Assembly: GCA_948474755.1 (NCBI GenBank)
Contig: CAOLHI010002118.1
Location: forward strand, 62,001-126,000
Length of the DNA stretch: 64,000 nucleotides
Direction of reading: 5' to 3'
Source: Ctenosaura bakeri
Lineage: Eukaryota > Chordata > Lepidosauria > Squamata > Iguanidae
Shown here: one piece after another, positions 1 through 10,659 of the stretch
Layout: each line of letters opens with the position of its first letter
Position numbering within the stretch: position 1 is the first letter of the stretch
Translations under genes and position numbers: made by a program
The notes under the pieces: generated by a model
Told to the model about the DNA's origin: nothing
What the model saw: the letters and a program-made list of their open reading frames with translations, nothing else
Databases searched by the model: none

Positions 1-1077
1 AGGCTAGAACATGCTTAGCTTCTGAGAAAGGATCTGCTGCCCTCAGGATATTTGAGTTTAGACTGACTGCTGTAAAATTACTTTATTTTCTTTCTTGCTC
101 CTTTTTTCTTCACCTTTTTACCGCTCCAAGTAGCTCTAGAACCCCAAATTGTTTAGTTCTGACTCAGGCAAGTATCCAAGAATCAAAATCTGCCTGCTCC
201 AGTGAATTTCAGCCCAATGGGACCACGAGTCCAGAGCTCTTACTATGAACTGTGAATACATTTCCAAGTTAATTTCCTGACCCTGAAGTCTGATGCATGG
301 ATTTGTCTGTTCTTGAGGACCTACTTAATTCTCTTAAATTCACATAGTTAAAATAACAATTCTTAAATTAAGTTTATTTCTGTTTCTTGTTTAGTAACTC
401 CTCCTCCTGCCTGATATAGCTCTCTATGAGTGAGACAAATCTCCTAAGAGAGCCGTGTGAAGGGTTAAAGATTCCTAAGGTATATCTGTAAAGTACATTA
501 ACTGATAATACATGTGCAGTGTATGTTTATATGTTGATTTAAGACAATAAATTCCTCGGGGGAGAAAGCGTCATCCTTCATTAAGTAGATACACATAGGT
601 GGCAATATACAAACATGCAGTATGCCAGTATGAGTTTAAGAAATAAATAATTCCTCAACCATTATTTATTTATTTGCATACCAATGCTGGCTAGATTTGT
701 CACAAATCTATTTTGTCACAGCATATTAGTGATAAGTGGGAACCTTTCCAATATTTTAATGGTGTATTTTTCAAGATAGGAGATTAGAGAAATTAGACAG
801 GTTGGATTCTAGAGGAAAGCTTGAATACCTCTGCCAGGAAGGGCAGTCTTGACAGACTGACAAGTATGTGGAAGAAATTCTCGAAGAGGCTGTTTTTTTC
901 TTAGGGACTTGATTTCTTCTGCCCGCCTCCCCAAATTTCATGAAAATTTCCTCCGTATTATGTTTCATATTCATTACATAACTTCACTTGGGACAAAGCA
1001 TAGTTGCACACTGAAAAGAAAAATTACATTCAATAACTCTTGAAAATTTAAGAACAATTGCAGCTGACAGTATAAAT

Positions 1078-1495
1078 CAGGGGTGGGGAACTATGGGAAG
1101 GCTAGGGTGCTGTGTTAGCTCCTTGAACCTGCTCCTTCCTCCCCCCTCAAAAAAAAAACAAAACAATTTGTTAAAAGAAATTATGCCCCTAAATATGACA
1201 AGGGGGGATTGGGGGCGTTTTTACCCTGTTTTGAGTTTCAAAAGCTCTCTCTCCTGGGCATAAATTGGCCTGGGGGGCAAAAATGTAGCGGAAAGGCACC
1301 CCATGTTTTCTAGTGGATGTTTTGGAGTCCACTAATGGCAAAACCTGTTTTTGACCCCTTGGGGACCCAAATGTGGTGGAAATACATCCCCTAGAGATCA
1401 CTTTTGGGTATTTCAGAGAAAAAAAATATAAATACTTTTACCCCTTGTGGATCCAGGGCCCACAAAAACAGTCCTGTACAACTGGCCAACCCCTG
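1078..1495. mobile_element. non-autonomous hAT-like DNA transposon
   Basis: A 418-bp element bounded by inverted termini beginning CAGGGGTGGGGAAC at the left and ending GGCCAACCCCTG at the right, the classic hAT (Charlie-type) end. The flanking 8-bp sequences are gtataaat on the left and gtatagat on the right, a 7/8 target-site duplication as expected for hAT. It has no transposase. It lies in SETMAR intron 1. Confidence 0.75.
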
Positions 1496-3386
1496 GTATA
1501 GATCAATACGCTCCACCCAGAGCTAGAAAAAGTTACGTTTTTGATGACCCTTCTGAGAACTGCCCAGCCAGCATGGCTAGTGGTCCATCATCTAATATAA
1601 CATTTTGTGAAGTTTTTTTCACTGAAAATTTGCTAAAAAGAATTGACTTGTTCTAGTCTGTCCATTCAAAAACTTAAGAACATCTAATTTCAAATTATAT
1701 TTTGAGTTAGCAGTTTACTGAAAAACATTTAGTTTCAGACAAATTTATCCACTTCCTAATAGTATCTTGCATTTCCCACTGAAGTAACAATGTCTTCATG
1801 TCACATGTAAGTTTATTTCATTCAATAATTCTCAGCTGGCTTTCATCCTTATGAATACATAGGCAGTGTACAAATATGATTAAATAAATTACATTATAAA
1901 AGCAGTAAAAGAAGGAAATGTGATAGAAACGGCAACTCAACCAATTAAAAAGATGGGTAAAGAATTTGTCTTGAGATGATATCAAAACAATTGAAGTGCT
2001 GATGTCAGTTGCATCTATAAGGGATGGTATTCCATAGTCAATGTGACACAATCGAGAATGCTCTGTTGATATGTAAAATGCCTAAAGGAAAGGTGCCTCT
2101 TTGATGATATGGCAACACAGGCAGCTTCATATGCAACACAGGGAGCCACATGAACTCCTTTTGCAGATAGTTATGTCCCAAGCAATTTATGGCTTTAAAA
2201 TTAAGCACCAACCCCTTGAATTCGACTTGGGAGCAAACAGACAGCTAGCACAGAATTGGTGCCAACATGATTCTACATGACTTTACCATGTAGCTTTTAT
2301 TTTTCATTAGCACAGATATTTGGGTCATCTTCAGAGCAGTGCCACATACATATAAGACATTATGGCAATCCATTTGGAAAATTGCCAGAACATGAACTAC
2401 TGTGGGCCAGGCTGCAAACTACCCAAGAATGACCATAGCTGGTTCATCAACTCACTATGGTAAAAGACAACTTCCAGTCACTGAAGCCACTAAAAGCTTA
2501 AGAGACTATGCCAGGTGATCCTGAGCCTTTTCAGCTGGAGCAAAACTACATCTAGAACATGCTGTGCACCAGTTCTTTAAGATCACCATCTTTGCATCCA
2601 CTTCCTACTTTGCTTGCAATATAGGCTCACAAAAATCAGGACCTATTTCTTTGAAATCCTTTCTTACTTCAATATAGCAAGGTTTGAATTTCTACAATTA
2701 ACACACTATTAAAAATATTAAAACAATATTTAAACCAAGTCAGCAACTGGAAACTCAAGTCTGAACTGTGTTTTCAAAACGTGCTAGTAAATAACAAAAG
2801 TCTGCATTGTCACAAGGCAAGAGTGACCTCCAATGGATGACAGGAATACAGCAGGGAAACTGTAAATCTGCCTGATTTTTCCTGTAGAGATGTTCTGGTA
2901 TGGAAGCAGTTCTGTGCTCTTCACATTGCTACAAGAGTTAGAAATGTCATGAAGTAAAATGCTGCATCTGTGGGAATTTTGCCTGTTACCCTGCTACTAA
3001 AGTCACCAGAAACCAGCCACAAGTAGTTAGCACCCCTATTTTCAAAACACACTGCACAAGAAGCTATTCTTTTAATGATCAAAAATGGAAAAGGGTAATG
3101 TACAAAAATAAAAGGGTCTGCTTCTTTGTCTCCACCGTAGCTCCAAGACTGAAAACAGACCCCTGAAAACTTGGCATACAGGGAACACTCATACAAATGT
3201 GCATCTTGGGGTATGTAGCCTTTTGAAAAGAATGGATTCACTTTAATTAATTAAAATCTGTTTGTAGCTTTCAGTACCACAGTAAGTCACTATGTGACAC
3301 AGAGACATTTGGATGCCTGAATCCTCAGGAGTAAGAGGTTGTTGTTGTTGTTTTTGTAACCTGTTTGTAGTCTTGTGGTTAGTCTT

Positions 3387-3578
3387 GGATCGGGTCTTGG
3401 AAATCAAGGTTGTACTTCCTACTGAGCTAGGACGCCCTCTTGGTAACCCTGGGCCAGTCATTCTTGCTCAGCCTGGCCTACTCCACAGGGTTGCTATTAG
3501 GATAATACCTGGAGAGAAAGATCCGTGCATGCTGCCTTGAGCTTACTGAAAGGGGGGCAGAATACAAATATAAAAATA
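3387..3578 (+). mobile_element. tRNA-derived SINE with L2-like tail
   Basis: The body reads as a degraded tRNA-related head followed by the motif 'ccctgggccagtcattcttgc' region, a 'cctactccacagggttgct' block and a tail 'gccttgagcttactgaaa' leading into an A/T-rich end. This order is typical of squamate SINEs that borrow an L2 3' end. A related copy is at 31765. The family name is uncertain. Confidence 0.55.
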
Positions 3579-3834
3579 TATATTTGGGTAAGAGGAAGCA
3601 GCGGAGGATGATAGTGAGATGAGATGGGAATGAAAAATTCCAATACAATATGGCACATTCAAGCTTTTAAAAGTAATTTTAACACAGATTAATTTTTCTT
3701 ATAGTCTATGATTATCTTGATTCTATTATCTTCATATAAATCAAACGGTGGTGGTGGGGGGAGTAAGTGAATGGAAAGTATGCAAAAAGAAGTAAATAAG
3801 TGAGAAGAAGAAGATGAAGAATGTAAATGTGATG

Positions 3835-3968
3835 CAAGTGTTATTTTAGAAAGTATGAGTACCCGGCTTGTTGGGGGCATGTACAGAAATGTTTCGAAAT
3901 ACATGCTATTTGTAAGTTGTTCGCCGCCTCGATCCATATGGAGAGGCGGGAAATAAATAAATAAATAA
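3835..3968 (+). mobile_element. SINE 3' fragment ending in (AAAT)n
   Basis: It shares 'gagtacccggcttgttgggggca' wording with the fuller SINE at 5948. It ends in a self-complementary block (cgcctcgatcc...gagaggcggg) followed by an (AAAT)n tail. The same tail occurs in reverse orientation at about 5299-5341. It is a 5'-truncated or diverged copy. Confidence 0.5.
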
Positions 3969-4338
3969 AAATTTAGAACTGAAGTTAAAGGTGCAGATGT
4001 TAGTGAGTATAAGTATCTATGAATAGGTGCATCCTTTCTGTTTTCTTTCTTGGAAGTATTCCTTCTTTGGGTTATTCTTTGTCCATTCTTTGTTTCTGTT
4101 TCATGTTAGCAAAATTTTAATTAAAAAAAAGAAAAAAAAATTAACACACTCGAATTCAATAATTCAAGGTTTCCAAACACGCCTTTAAAATGGAAGGATA
4201 AAGTGATTTTATCCAATCTCAGAAACAAAGTCGAATCTTGAAATTACACCTGTCCCTTAAAAAGCCAGCACTGCCCCCCCCTCCCCACAAGGACCTTTGG
4301 AAAATCGTTTTGAAGACCCATTTAAACACTCTCCGACA

Positions 4339-4357
4339 ACTACAAGTCCCAGCGCCC
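4339..4357 (+). promoter_or_regulatory. ZNF143/Staf-like site 1
   Basis: ACTACAAGTCCCAGCGCC matches the ACTACAnnTCCCAG core known for ZNF143 (Staf) sites. It is about 400 bp downstream of the SETMAR start in gene orientation, inside the CpG island. Confidence 0.55.
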
Positions 4358-4432
4358 ATTTCGACACAACAGCCCTACTTAGATCTCCTCCACATTATTG
4401 TAGCGTATTGAGACTACTTCACTTGCAGTCCT

Positions 4433-4454
4433 ACGGCATCCTAGGAGTTGTAGC
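4433..4454 (-). promoter_or_regulatory. ZNF143/Staf-like site 2
   Basis: The minus strand reads GCTACAACTCCTAGGATGCC, one base off the usual TCCCAG core and with the GATGCC extension expected after it. Confidence 0.5.
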
Positions 4455-4506
4455 TCCAGGGAGTTGCTTGTAATTCTCTGCTCGAGGGCTCTGGGGGCCT
4501 CACCGA

Positions 4507-4526
4507 ACTACAAATCCCAGGATCCC
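4507..4526 (+). promoter_or_regulatory. ZNF143/Staf-like site 3
   Basis: ACTACAAATCCCAGGATCCC is a full ACTACAnnTCCCAG core. Its right half resembles the arms of the palindromic MITEs elsewhere in the window (ACTACAAACCCCAGAATTCC at 24009). Confidence 0.55.
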
Positions 4527-4677
4527 ACAGGAAGCACCAAGGGCGGTCCAAGCGACTCTCCAGCGCAATAACCGTCTACTGTGAGCAAGAGGCCTCCAGC
4601 CAACTACGGCCTGGTTCTCCTCGCCGCCCACACCAACGGCCGCTGGGTCAACATGGCGGCCGGGCGCCCGCTCTCAC

Positions 4678-4755
4678 CTGGAACGGCGGCGGCGGCTCCT
4701 CGCCCCGCGGCCACAGAGAGACGGGCAGGTTCTCCAGCCCTCGAGCCACGTCCAT
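4678..4755 (-). CDS. SETMAR: SETMAR first coding exon (SET-domain lysine methyltransferase), partial
   Basis: The minus strand opens with ATG at 4755 in a strong Kozak context (A at -3, G at +4), with an in-frame TAG four codons upstream, so this start is well defined. It encodes 26 residues and ends CAG|GTGAGAG, a textbook donor in phase 0. The peptide DVARGLENLPVSLWPRG followed by a proline run and PFQ lines up with the recalled N-terminus of human SETMAR (DVACGQENLPVGAWPPG ... PFQ), including the place where exon 1 stops. SETMAR is a nuclear histone-lysine methyltransferase (H3K36 is the reported target). The fused mariner transposase is an anthropoid-primate addition and is not expected here. 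The pre-SET, SET and post-SET parts would be in exon 2, outside the window to the left. A pseudogene cannot be fully excluded without exon 2, but the CpG promoter and clean donor argue for a live gene. Confidence 0.85.
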
Positions 4756-5236
4756 GCTGCCTCTCTATGAGTTACGGGGAGGCGACAGCGCCCTCACGGG
4801 CCTTCCTTCCCGCCCTCCTCGGCGAGGATTGGCTGTTCCACAACGCCTCTGCGCTATGACTGGCCAGGCGGGACTGAATGACAGCTGAAGATGAACGCCG
4901 GAAGCGTCGTCGGGCTCTTCAAGAAGCCGCCGGTTTCAAAACATAGACTTATAAAACGGAGAGAGTGACACGAAGAGATGTTCCTGCGAGTATCGATTTG
5001 GGAGTCCTATTTTCTTTCTTTCTTCTTACCTCAGGATAAGGAGGGGTAGCATAACGGCCGAAGAAAACAATCCTGCCCTGCCCGCCCTCTCCGAACCACT
5101 GTAGCCTGATCTCCGGCCTAAGGGCCTGGGGCTCACTGGAATACCATTCAATTGACTGGCCAGTTGCGTTTTCAGTACATGAAAGTGTTTTTGTTCTGTG
5201 TCCCATTGGGAAAAGATCATGAGCTAAGCCTGAGTC

Positions 5237-5470
5237 AGAGGGCCTTTCCACACTAATAATAATAATAGTAATAGTAATAGTAATAATAACAAAATGTATT
5301 TCTATCCTGCCTCTCCCCAGGGATCGAGGCGGTGAACAACAATAATACATTAATTACATTAAAAAACATTAAAAAAACATACCCAATCCTCCCCACCCAC
5401 CAACCCACCTAAAACCAACCCCCTAAAACACACAACAATTAACAACAATCAACTGACTATTAAAAGAACA
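5237..5470 (-). mobile_element. SINE tail in reverse orientation plus A/C-rich tract
   Basis: It opens with an (AAT)n-like tract at 5251-5292. Then 'cctgcctctccccagggatc' and 'gaggcggtgaacaac' are the reverse complement of the tail block seen at 3906-3950. The following A/C-rich stretch (5340-5450) has no recognisable coding content. Confidence 0.45.
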
Positions 5471-5503
5471 GCAAGACAGTTGGTGGGAGGCGGTGGAGTA
5501 CTA

Positions 5504-5683
5504 GGCCATTTCCGCACCAGCCTGTTATAGCGCGATGATTCCACTTTCAACCTCCTCTGGAATCCTGGGGTTTGCAGTTTCGGGAGGGGCCGGCCGGCCC
5601 CTCCCGAAACTGCAAACCCCAGGATTCCAGAGGAGGTTGAAAGTGGAATCATCGCGCTATAACAGGCTGGTGTGGAAATGGCC
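5504..5683. mobile_element. palindromic MITE, 180 bp, near-perfect hairpin
   Basis: Two 90-bp arms meet at 5593/5594 in the centre GGCCGGCCGGCC and differ at a single base (a G/A in the outer CpG). The termini are GGCCATTTCYGCAC. The flanking 3-bp duplication is CTA (5501-5503 and 5684-5686). A 3-bp duplication with GGCC-type ends points to the PIF/Harbinger superfamily. It has no coding capacity. Confidence 0.85.
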
Positions 5684-5691
5684 CTAGTCTG

Positions 5692-5882
5692 AGAAGGCCT
5701 GTTATAGAGCTATTATTCCACTTTCAGCATCCTGTGGGATCCTGGGGCTTGCAGTTTAGGGAAGAGCATTTAGCATTCCCAGCCAGAGAGCCCTTTGGTC
5801 CCAGGAAACTACAAACCCCAGAGTTCCACAGGATGTTCGAAGAGGAATAATACCACTATCACAGTGTAGTGCAGAAAGACCC
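5692..5882. mobile_element. degraded member of the palindromic MITE family
   Basis: The left part (ctgttatagagctattattcc...) and right part (aggaataataccactatcac...) match the arms of the 5504 element, but the centre is different and asymmetric (contains agccagagagccctttgg). The same asymmetric centre occurs at 62963. The left terminus is lost. It sits 8 bp from the perfect palindrome. Confidence 0.7.
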
Positions 5883-5947
5883 AGAAATCAGAGCTAGAGT
5901 AGATTTGCCTTTGCAGGACAACAGATGTTTTGTGTATGGGATGCACA

Positions 5948-6165
5948 AGCCCTGGTGGCGCAGTGGTTAAATGCCGGTACTGCAGCCACAGCGCTGTGAG
6001 TTTGATCCTGCAGGGCTCCAGGTTGACTCGACCTTCTATTCTTTCATAGACGGTAAAATCAGTACCCAGCTTGTTGGGGGCAATTAGCTTACAACATCGT
6101 CAACTGTTTAGCACTGATAAATGGTATAGAAAATTTGACTGGAAACTTATCCCACAAGCCCACCC
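5948..6165 (+). mobile_element. tRNA-derived SINE
   Basis: The head carries a perfect pol III A box (TGGCGCAGTGG) and a near B box (GTTTGATCC) at tRNA spacing. The body contains 'tcagtacccagcttgttggg'. The tail is worn. It is the same family as the fragment at 3835. The pol III boxes here are inherited from a tRNA, and this is not a tRNA gene. Confidence 0.65.
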
Positions 6166-6603
6166 TAGAGCTGCAATGTTAACTGTGAGCTATATTTGCA
6201 GGGCTATCATAAAGTTCTCAGTCTCAGGATAAAAGATCAGAATAACGAACACTGTAAGTTTTGTTGTGCTAAAACCAACAGATGCTTATATAGCCCTTGA
6301 AACATTAACAGATTTTATTATAACATAAGAGTTTTGTGGATGAAATATTTGTGCTCTGTTCATGACTTGTATTTGCTAAGTGGACTCCACCTGAAAAGCA
6401 TGCACCAAAATCAGTGTGTTAATTTCTAAATCATCACAGAAGTCAATTTTTGTTGTTCTGCAGCTAAAATACAGGTTTACTTTTCTATCAGTTTCTATCC
6501 GTTGTATACATAATAACATTGGAAACATATTAAATTTTTTTGGAAACTGAACATAAATTGCATTTTTTACATGAAATTAAACATCATCTTGAATTAATAC
6601 AAG

Positions 6604-6779
6604 GCCTAGCGTACTGTAGTGGTTTGAGCTTTGGACTATGAGCCTGGAATCAACCATGGAAACCCACAAGGTGACCTTGGGTGCATCACACACACTCACT
6701 CCAAGAAAAACCCGTGATAGGTTCACCTTAGGTAGCCATAAGTTGGAAATGACTTGAACGTGCACAATAGCAAGAAGAA
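6604..6779 (+). mobile_element. tRNA-derived SINE with BovB-like tail
   Basis: The head 'tagtggtttgagctttggac' is tRNA-like. The body has 'acccacaaggtgaccttggg'. The 3' end 'ggtagccataagttggaaat' followed by 'gacttgaacg' is the RTE/BovB-type end used by squamate SINEs. The internal part is shortened. At least nine copies or fragments of this family occur in the window, in both orientations. Confidence 0.7.
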
Positions 6780-6909
6780 TTAACATGCACTCATGCCTTT
6801 CTTACTACTTTGTTTGAAAGAAGTTGTACTATCACAAAAGTGAGGATCATTGCCCAGTAGCACGGTCTAAATTAGCAAAGGAATATGAGTAAGGAGTTAA
6901 GAAAAGGAT

Positions 6910-7470
6910 ACTTTTTAAAAAATTAAAAAGTTAAAATTAAAAAAAGTCAACATACATACAAACATATTCAATATACATTTCATCCTCTACAAACCACACA
7001 TTGACTTCCCCTTGACAAATCATTAATATATGTTGTACAAATTAGATCCTTTCCATTACTTAAATCTGTTATGATTCTAACATATAACAAATATGTTTTT
7101 AAAAACTTATTTTCTATACTACATAAACCTCTTTAATAGTTCTCATTTTATTCTAATAGATTTAATGAATTTATTATAGTAAACAACATATCCCTAGAGG
7201 TGTTAAGGTCAAATAAACCTATAAGGTATCAGTTCTAATTCTGGAAATCTATGATAGCATCAGTCTAAAAAGCTTCCTATCAGCAAATTGTCCCATGTGT
7301 TTCTTAAATAGTTGATTACCAAATCCCAGTCTTTAACAAAGTTATCTAAAGTCCCCTCCCTAATTAAGATTGTAAGTTTTTCCATTACTGCCATCTCAAG
7401 AAGCATTTTACTAGAAGGACACAAGAGTGAAAGAAAAATGGGCAACCTATCAAGGTCTTCTGGAAATTGA
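6910..7470 (-). mobile_element. old L1 3' fragment
   Basis: The minus strand encodes a worn piece of an L1 ORF2 C-terminus (residues such as DWDLVINYL around 7310, resembling EWNLITNYL at the end of the young L1 ORF2 at 39428). It ends at an A-rich tail (T-rich on plus) near 6910-6950. It is heavily decayed. Confidence 0.5.
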
Positions 7471-7474
7471 GCAA

Positions 7475-8330
7475 GAACATTATAGAATTAAACTGGTTAA
7501 AGAATTAACACTTGCAGGTTATAGATTTCAATAGTTCTCTTAGAGACAGACAGTTAAGAGATGTAAAATGGATTAAAAAACTGTAAGATTTTGCATTGAT
7601 CAAATCTGATTTTGAGTAACAGCTGTTGATGATGAACGTTTGAATGGCAAGATGTATACATTTTTGTTCAAATTAGAGATGAAACAAGAATTGGTTAAAG
7701 AGTATATGATAAAATGGACACAAAATGTTGTGCACAACATACAGTTGAAGCAATAGGAGAAAATGTGGTCAGAAGGAATTAAATTTACATCATGTTATGA
7801 TCTCAAAGAGCACATTTATAAGATAATGTATCATTAGTATTTGACGCCAGAGGTTGATCAAAATGCTGGAAATGTAGCAACAAGTGTTTACCATATGTGA
7901 TGGACATGTGAAAAGGCCCAAAAATTCTGGAATCAAATACATTCTGTGGTGTGTAAATTTTTTTAAAGTTAATGTTCATATAAAACCTGAATTATATTTG
8001 TTGGGATTAGATCAACTGGAGAAAAAGTATGGCAAAATATCATGATATATGACAACCTGTACATACTATATGACAAACTATACATACAGCCATAGAAGAA
8101 AACAGAGACTCCAGTGAAAGAAGACTGGTTTAGAAAACTGTTGGATTTAGTTGAAATGGACAAACTGACAACATTGATACTATTAAAATCAGTAGTGACT
8201 TTTGTGAAAAACTGGGAAACTTTAATGTGCTTTTTGCAAGAAAAAGAGCACGGTATATTAACTGTAGGATTTGATAATTAGTATCTTTGGATAAGTAGCA
8301 ACTGAAGCTTTTGCATCGCACTAGTAATCA
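7475..8330 (+). mobile_element. old L1 ORF2 C-terminal fragment
   Basis: The plus strand shows a decayed L1 ORF2 end. A C..W-TCEKAQKFW segment near 7870-7930 resembles the WWSCPRTKKYW motif of the full-length L1, and 'FVKNWETL' lies near 8200. Several stops and shifts interrupt it. It lies head-to-head with the minus-strand L1 fragment to its left. Both carry the C-terminal part, so they are two insertions and not one inverted copy. Confidence 0.5.
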
Positions 8331-8954
8331 GAGAAGCTTCACCTATATAGATTTACTTATAATCCGTCTTAGGAAATCTTGGAACCACATTTTAAAAAGA
8401 CTTTTATTGTTTGTAGTTAGTCTTAATTTTTAAAAATAGGAACATATAATTTAAATAGTCTTTCAAATATTAAACTATATAATTTAAAACAGTTAAAAGA
8501 AGCTTATTAAGACAGTTTAAAATTTTGTATGTGTACAGATTGGATGATGATGCCTGCCCACTAGTGGTCCTGGGCAAATAAGTGTGCCAAACACATGGTT
8601 GCGAAAAGAAGGCAATACAACATCAGGCATCAGGCTAAAAGTACAGTACTATCTCTTCACAGGAATGCCCTACCTGCCAGTGACATATGATTAAAGCTAA
8701 ATATTCTTAGTTATGTTCTTAGTTATAAAGGAAATGGAGAATAAGCATTTGGCAATTGTAGCTTGTAGTCAACAATAGTCACACCCTGTACTATTTCAAT
8801 GAATGTTTCATTTATATAGAAGTATTTTGTGTTTTATGAAGAGGATATTCAATTTTTTATTTGTTGTAAATCTTCCACTTCTTCACTAGAGACTCCTGAA
8901 TGTCTTTATTTTGTATGAAAATAATTTCTGTTCTCATTTTACTTTCTCTCTCCC

Positions 8955-8995
<41 letters not shown>

Positions 8996-9660
8996 TCCTA
9001 AACAGACTGTGAAAGAAATGAATCAGAAAAAGTGGTGGATGGGAGTGGGAAGGAATTTCAGGCACTAATTGTTTTACTAGATTTTTTTCAGAGTCCTTGC
9101 CTTGCTTTCAGCAGACTCCAAAGTAAATTAATAGTGACCATTAATTCAGTGGTAAAGCCAATCCCAGTCAACTCTTTCACTCCATTAATTATTTTTATAG
9201 CTCGCCGAGTAACTGAAAATGCTCAATAGCTGACCATTTCATAAATGCCCATGTAGTATCTCTGTTCTGAAGTACAGTAGACCCACTGGGCTGTCAATGT
9301 GTCCCTCTTTTGAAAGGCCAGGCTCATTATCTGTAGGTTTACAGCTGGTTTCTCATGATGTGAAAAGCAAATGGGAAGTCAAACTTGACTTGCAAGGCTG
9401 TTGCAAGCCATGGGGTAGCCTGCTGTTTCCTAATGAGAAGGGTAGGGCACTGGAGCTGAAAACACAATTATAGTCACAGAAATCAAAGGAGTCAGCACTG
9501 TGCTTGACTCCTTTAGGTCTATGGACAAAGCCAATGGTAGTTAAGTTCCAATGTACTAGCTGAGCACATTCTGTTAGAAATAGATGCCATACATTGCAAG
9601 GTTTGAGAAGGTTCCTTTTTTGGATTGTGGTTTTGTGAGAATATGTTGAAGAAATTTCAA
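8331..9660. other. gene-free stretch
   Basis: AT-rich sequence with one microsatellite (8944-8996). I see no gene, RNA or recognisable mobile element otherwise. Confidence 0.5.
8944..8996. repeat. (TCTG)n/(TC)n microsatellite
   Basis: A run of TCTG units passes into a run of TC units. Confidence 0.9.
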
Positions 9661-9836
9661 CTGTTGTTTGTCGTTGTTAGCCTTCAGGTTGTTTCTGACC
9701 TATTGGAACCCTAAGGTGAGAAAGTGTGATTTGCCTGAAGTAATCTAATGGGATTCCTTGTCTGAGTGAGGATTTGAACCCTAATCTCCAAAAGTCCTAT
9801 TCTAACACTCAAACCACTACTTCATACCAGCTCTAT
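9661..9836 (-). mobile_element. tRNA-derived SINE with BovB-like tail
   Basis: It reads in reverse: the tail 'tgttgtttgtcgttgttag' and 'ttctgacctattggaaccct' come first, and the head 'ctaacactcaaaccactac' last. It is diverged and internally shortened. Confidence 0.65.
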
Positions 9837-10659
9837 TTTCAGCTAATGACTATATATAACATCAAGATGTATTTTGTTACTTTGTCTGATGGACCTACTG
9901 CAGAGAAGCAATCCAGATTTGTCAATCTGCTCCTTCACTTTGCTTAGTGACTACTGGAGATTTAATAATGTCTGACATAAGCAAGTTTTCCTCTTTAAGG
10001 AAGTGGAGCAAACTCTCTTTGGTCTTATTTTCATCAGAGGGTTTACCAGATAGACAGCTTGCTCTTGCCTGGATAGTGGGATTGGTTAGGTCTGGATACT
10101 CACCCCTAGCTTTTGGACACTCAGTGGAGACAAATAAATATGTACAACTCAATCAATGAAGCAAGAATACAGATTCACATTAGAAGCTACACTCCCTAAG
10201 GCTTGCATATAATGTGCATAAATCTGTTTGCAGCTTTGTAATTGTTCCCTATTTTTTAAAAATAATTTTCTCCTTGATTTGAATATCAGGATTCTATGTA
10301 GCAGTGAAACTTCTTTTCATGAACCATTTGAATGATGGATACCAAGTAGCAATTTCTTTAAAAGTGCCTTGTATGGCAGTCGTGTGATGTCCAGAAAGTG
10401 GAACTTATTTTGTAGTCTCGTCCAGGCAAATGGTGTGATAGAGGTCATTAAAATACCAGTGGAGTTTCTCAAGGGATTTATTTCCATGTGTGAAGTTGAT
10501 GAAATTTTTATTAATATATCTCAGAATCTGGTGATGGGGTAGGGATTTAGTTAGCCGTGAATAAATAGGTCTGCTGTAAAATGAGGTGGGAAAAGCGTGG
10601 CACTAGGGTTGTATTTGGCTTCCAGGGCTCCGAAACTCTCCAGCATTGCCCTTTGTCAT

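Larger units (their letters stand above)
1..4677 (-). other. SETMAR: SETMAR intron 1 (5' part)
   Basis: This is the sequence downstream of the splice donor of the first SETMAR coding exon. No long minus-strand open frame with SET-domain motifs occurs here, so the next exon must lie beyond the left edge and the whole stretch is read as intron. It holds a hAT-like element, two SINE pieces and AT-rich sequence. In 1-1077 and 1496-3386 I see no gene, RNA or recognisable repeat. The short open frames there (at most 106 codons) match nothing I know. The assignment depends on the exon 1 call and is inference. Confidence 0.7.
4300..4960. promoter_or_regulatory. SETMAR: CpG-island promoter of SETMAR
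   Basis: This GC- and CpG-rich segment stands out sharply from its AT-rich surroundings and surrounds the SETMAR start codon. It carries three ZNF143-like sites (4339-4357, 4433-4454, 4507-4526), a YY1-like AACATGGCGGCC at 4650-4661 just inside intron 1, and an ETS-like GCCGGAAGC near 4897-4905. There is no TATA box near the minus-strand start, as usual for CpG-island promoters. The transcription start cannot be placed from sequence alone. It could be bidirectional, but no convincing plus-strand gene starts here. Confidence 0.75.

Noticed and set aside
2921..3241. 106-codon minus-strand open frame in SETMAR intron 1
   Set aside because: No SET-domain, pre-SET cysteine or other recognisable motif. 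No splice-site pairing with exon 1 in phase 0. Composition like surrounding intron.
5504..5683. microRNA precursor
   Set aside because: The hairpin is long, loopless and mobile with target duplications. Nothing distinguishes a Drosha-type stem. It could give rise to small RNAs, but that is untested.
5948..6165. tRNA gene
   Set aside because: A and B boxes are present, but no cloverleaf or acceptor stem can be formed and the body continues into a SINE tail.
6910..8330. Single L1 with 5' inversion (twin priming)
   Set aside because: Both opposing fragments carry the same C-terminal part of ORF2, so they are two separate insertions.
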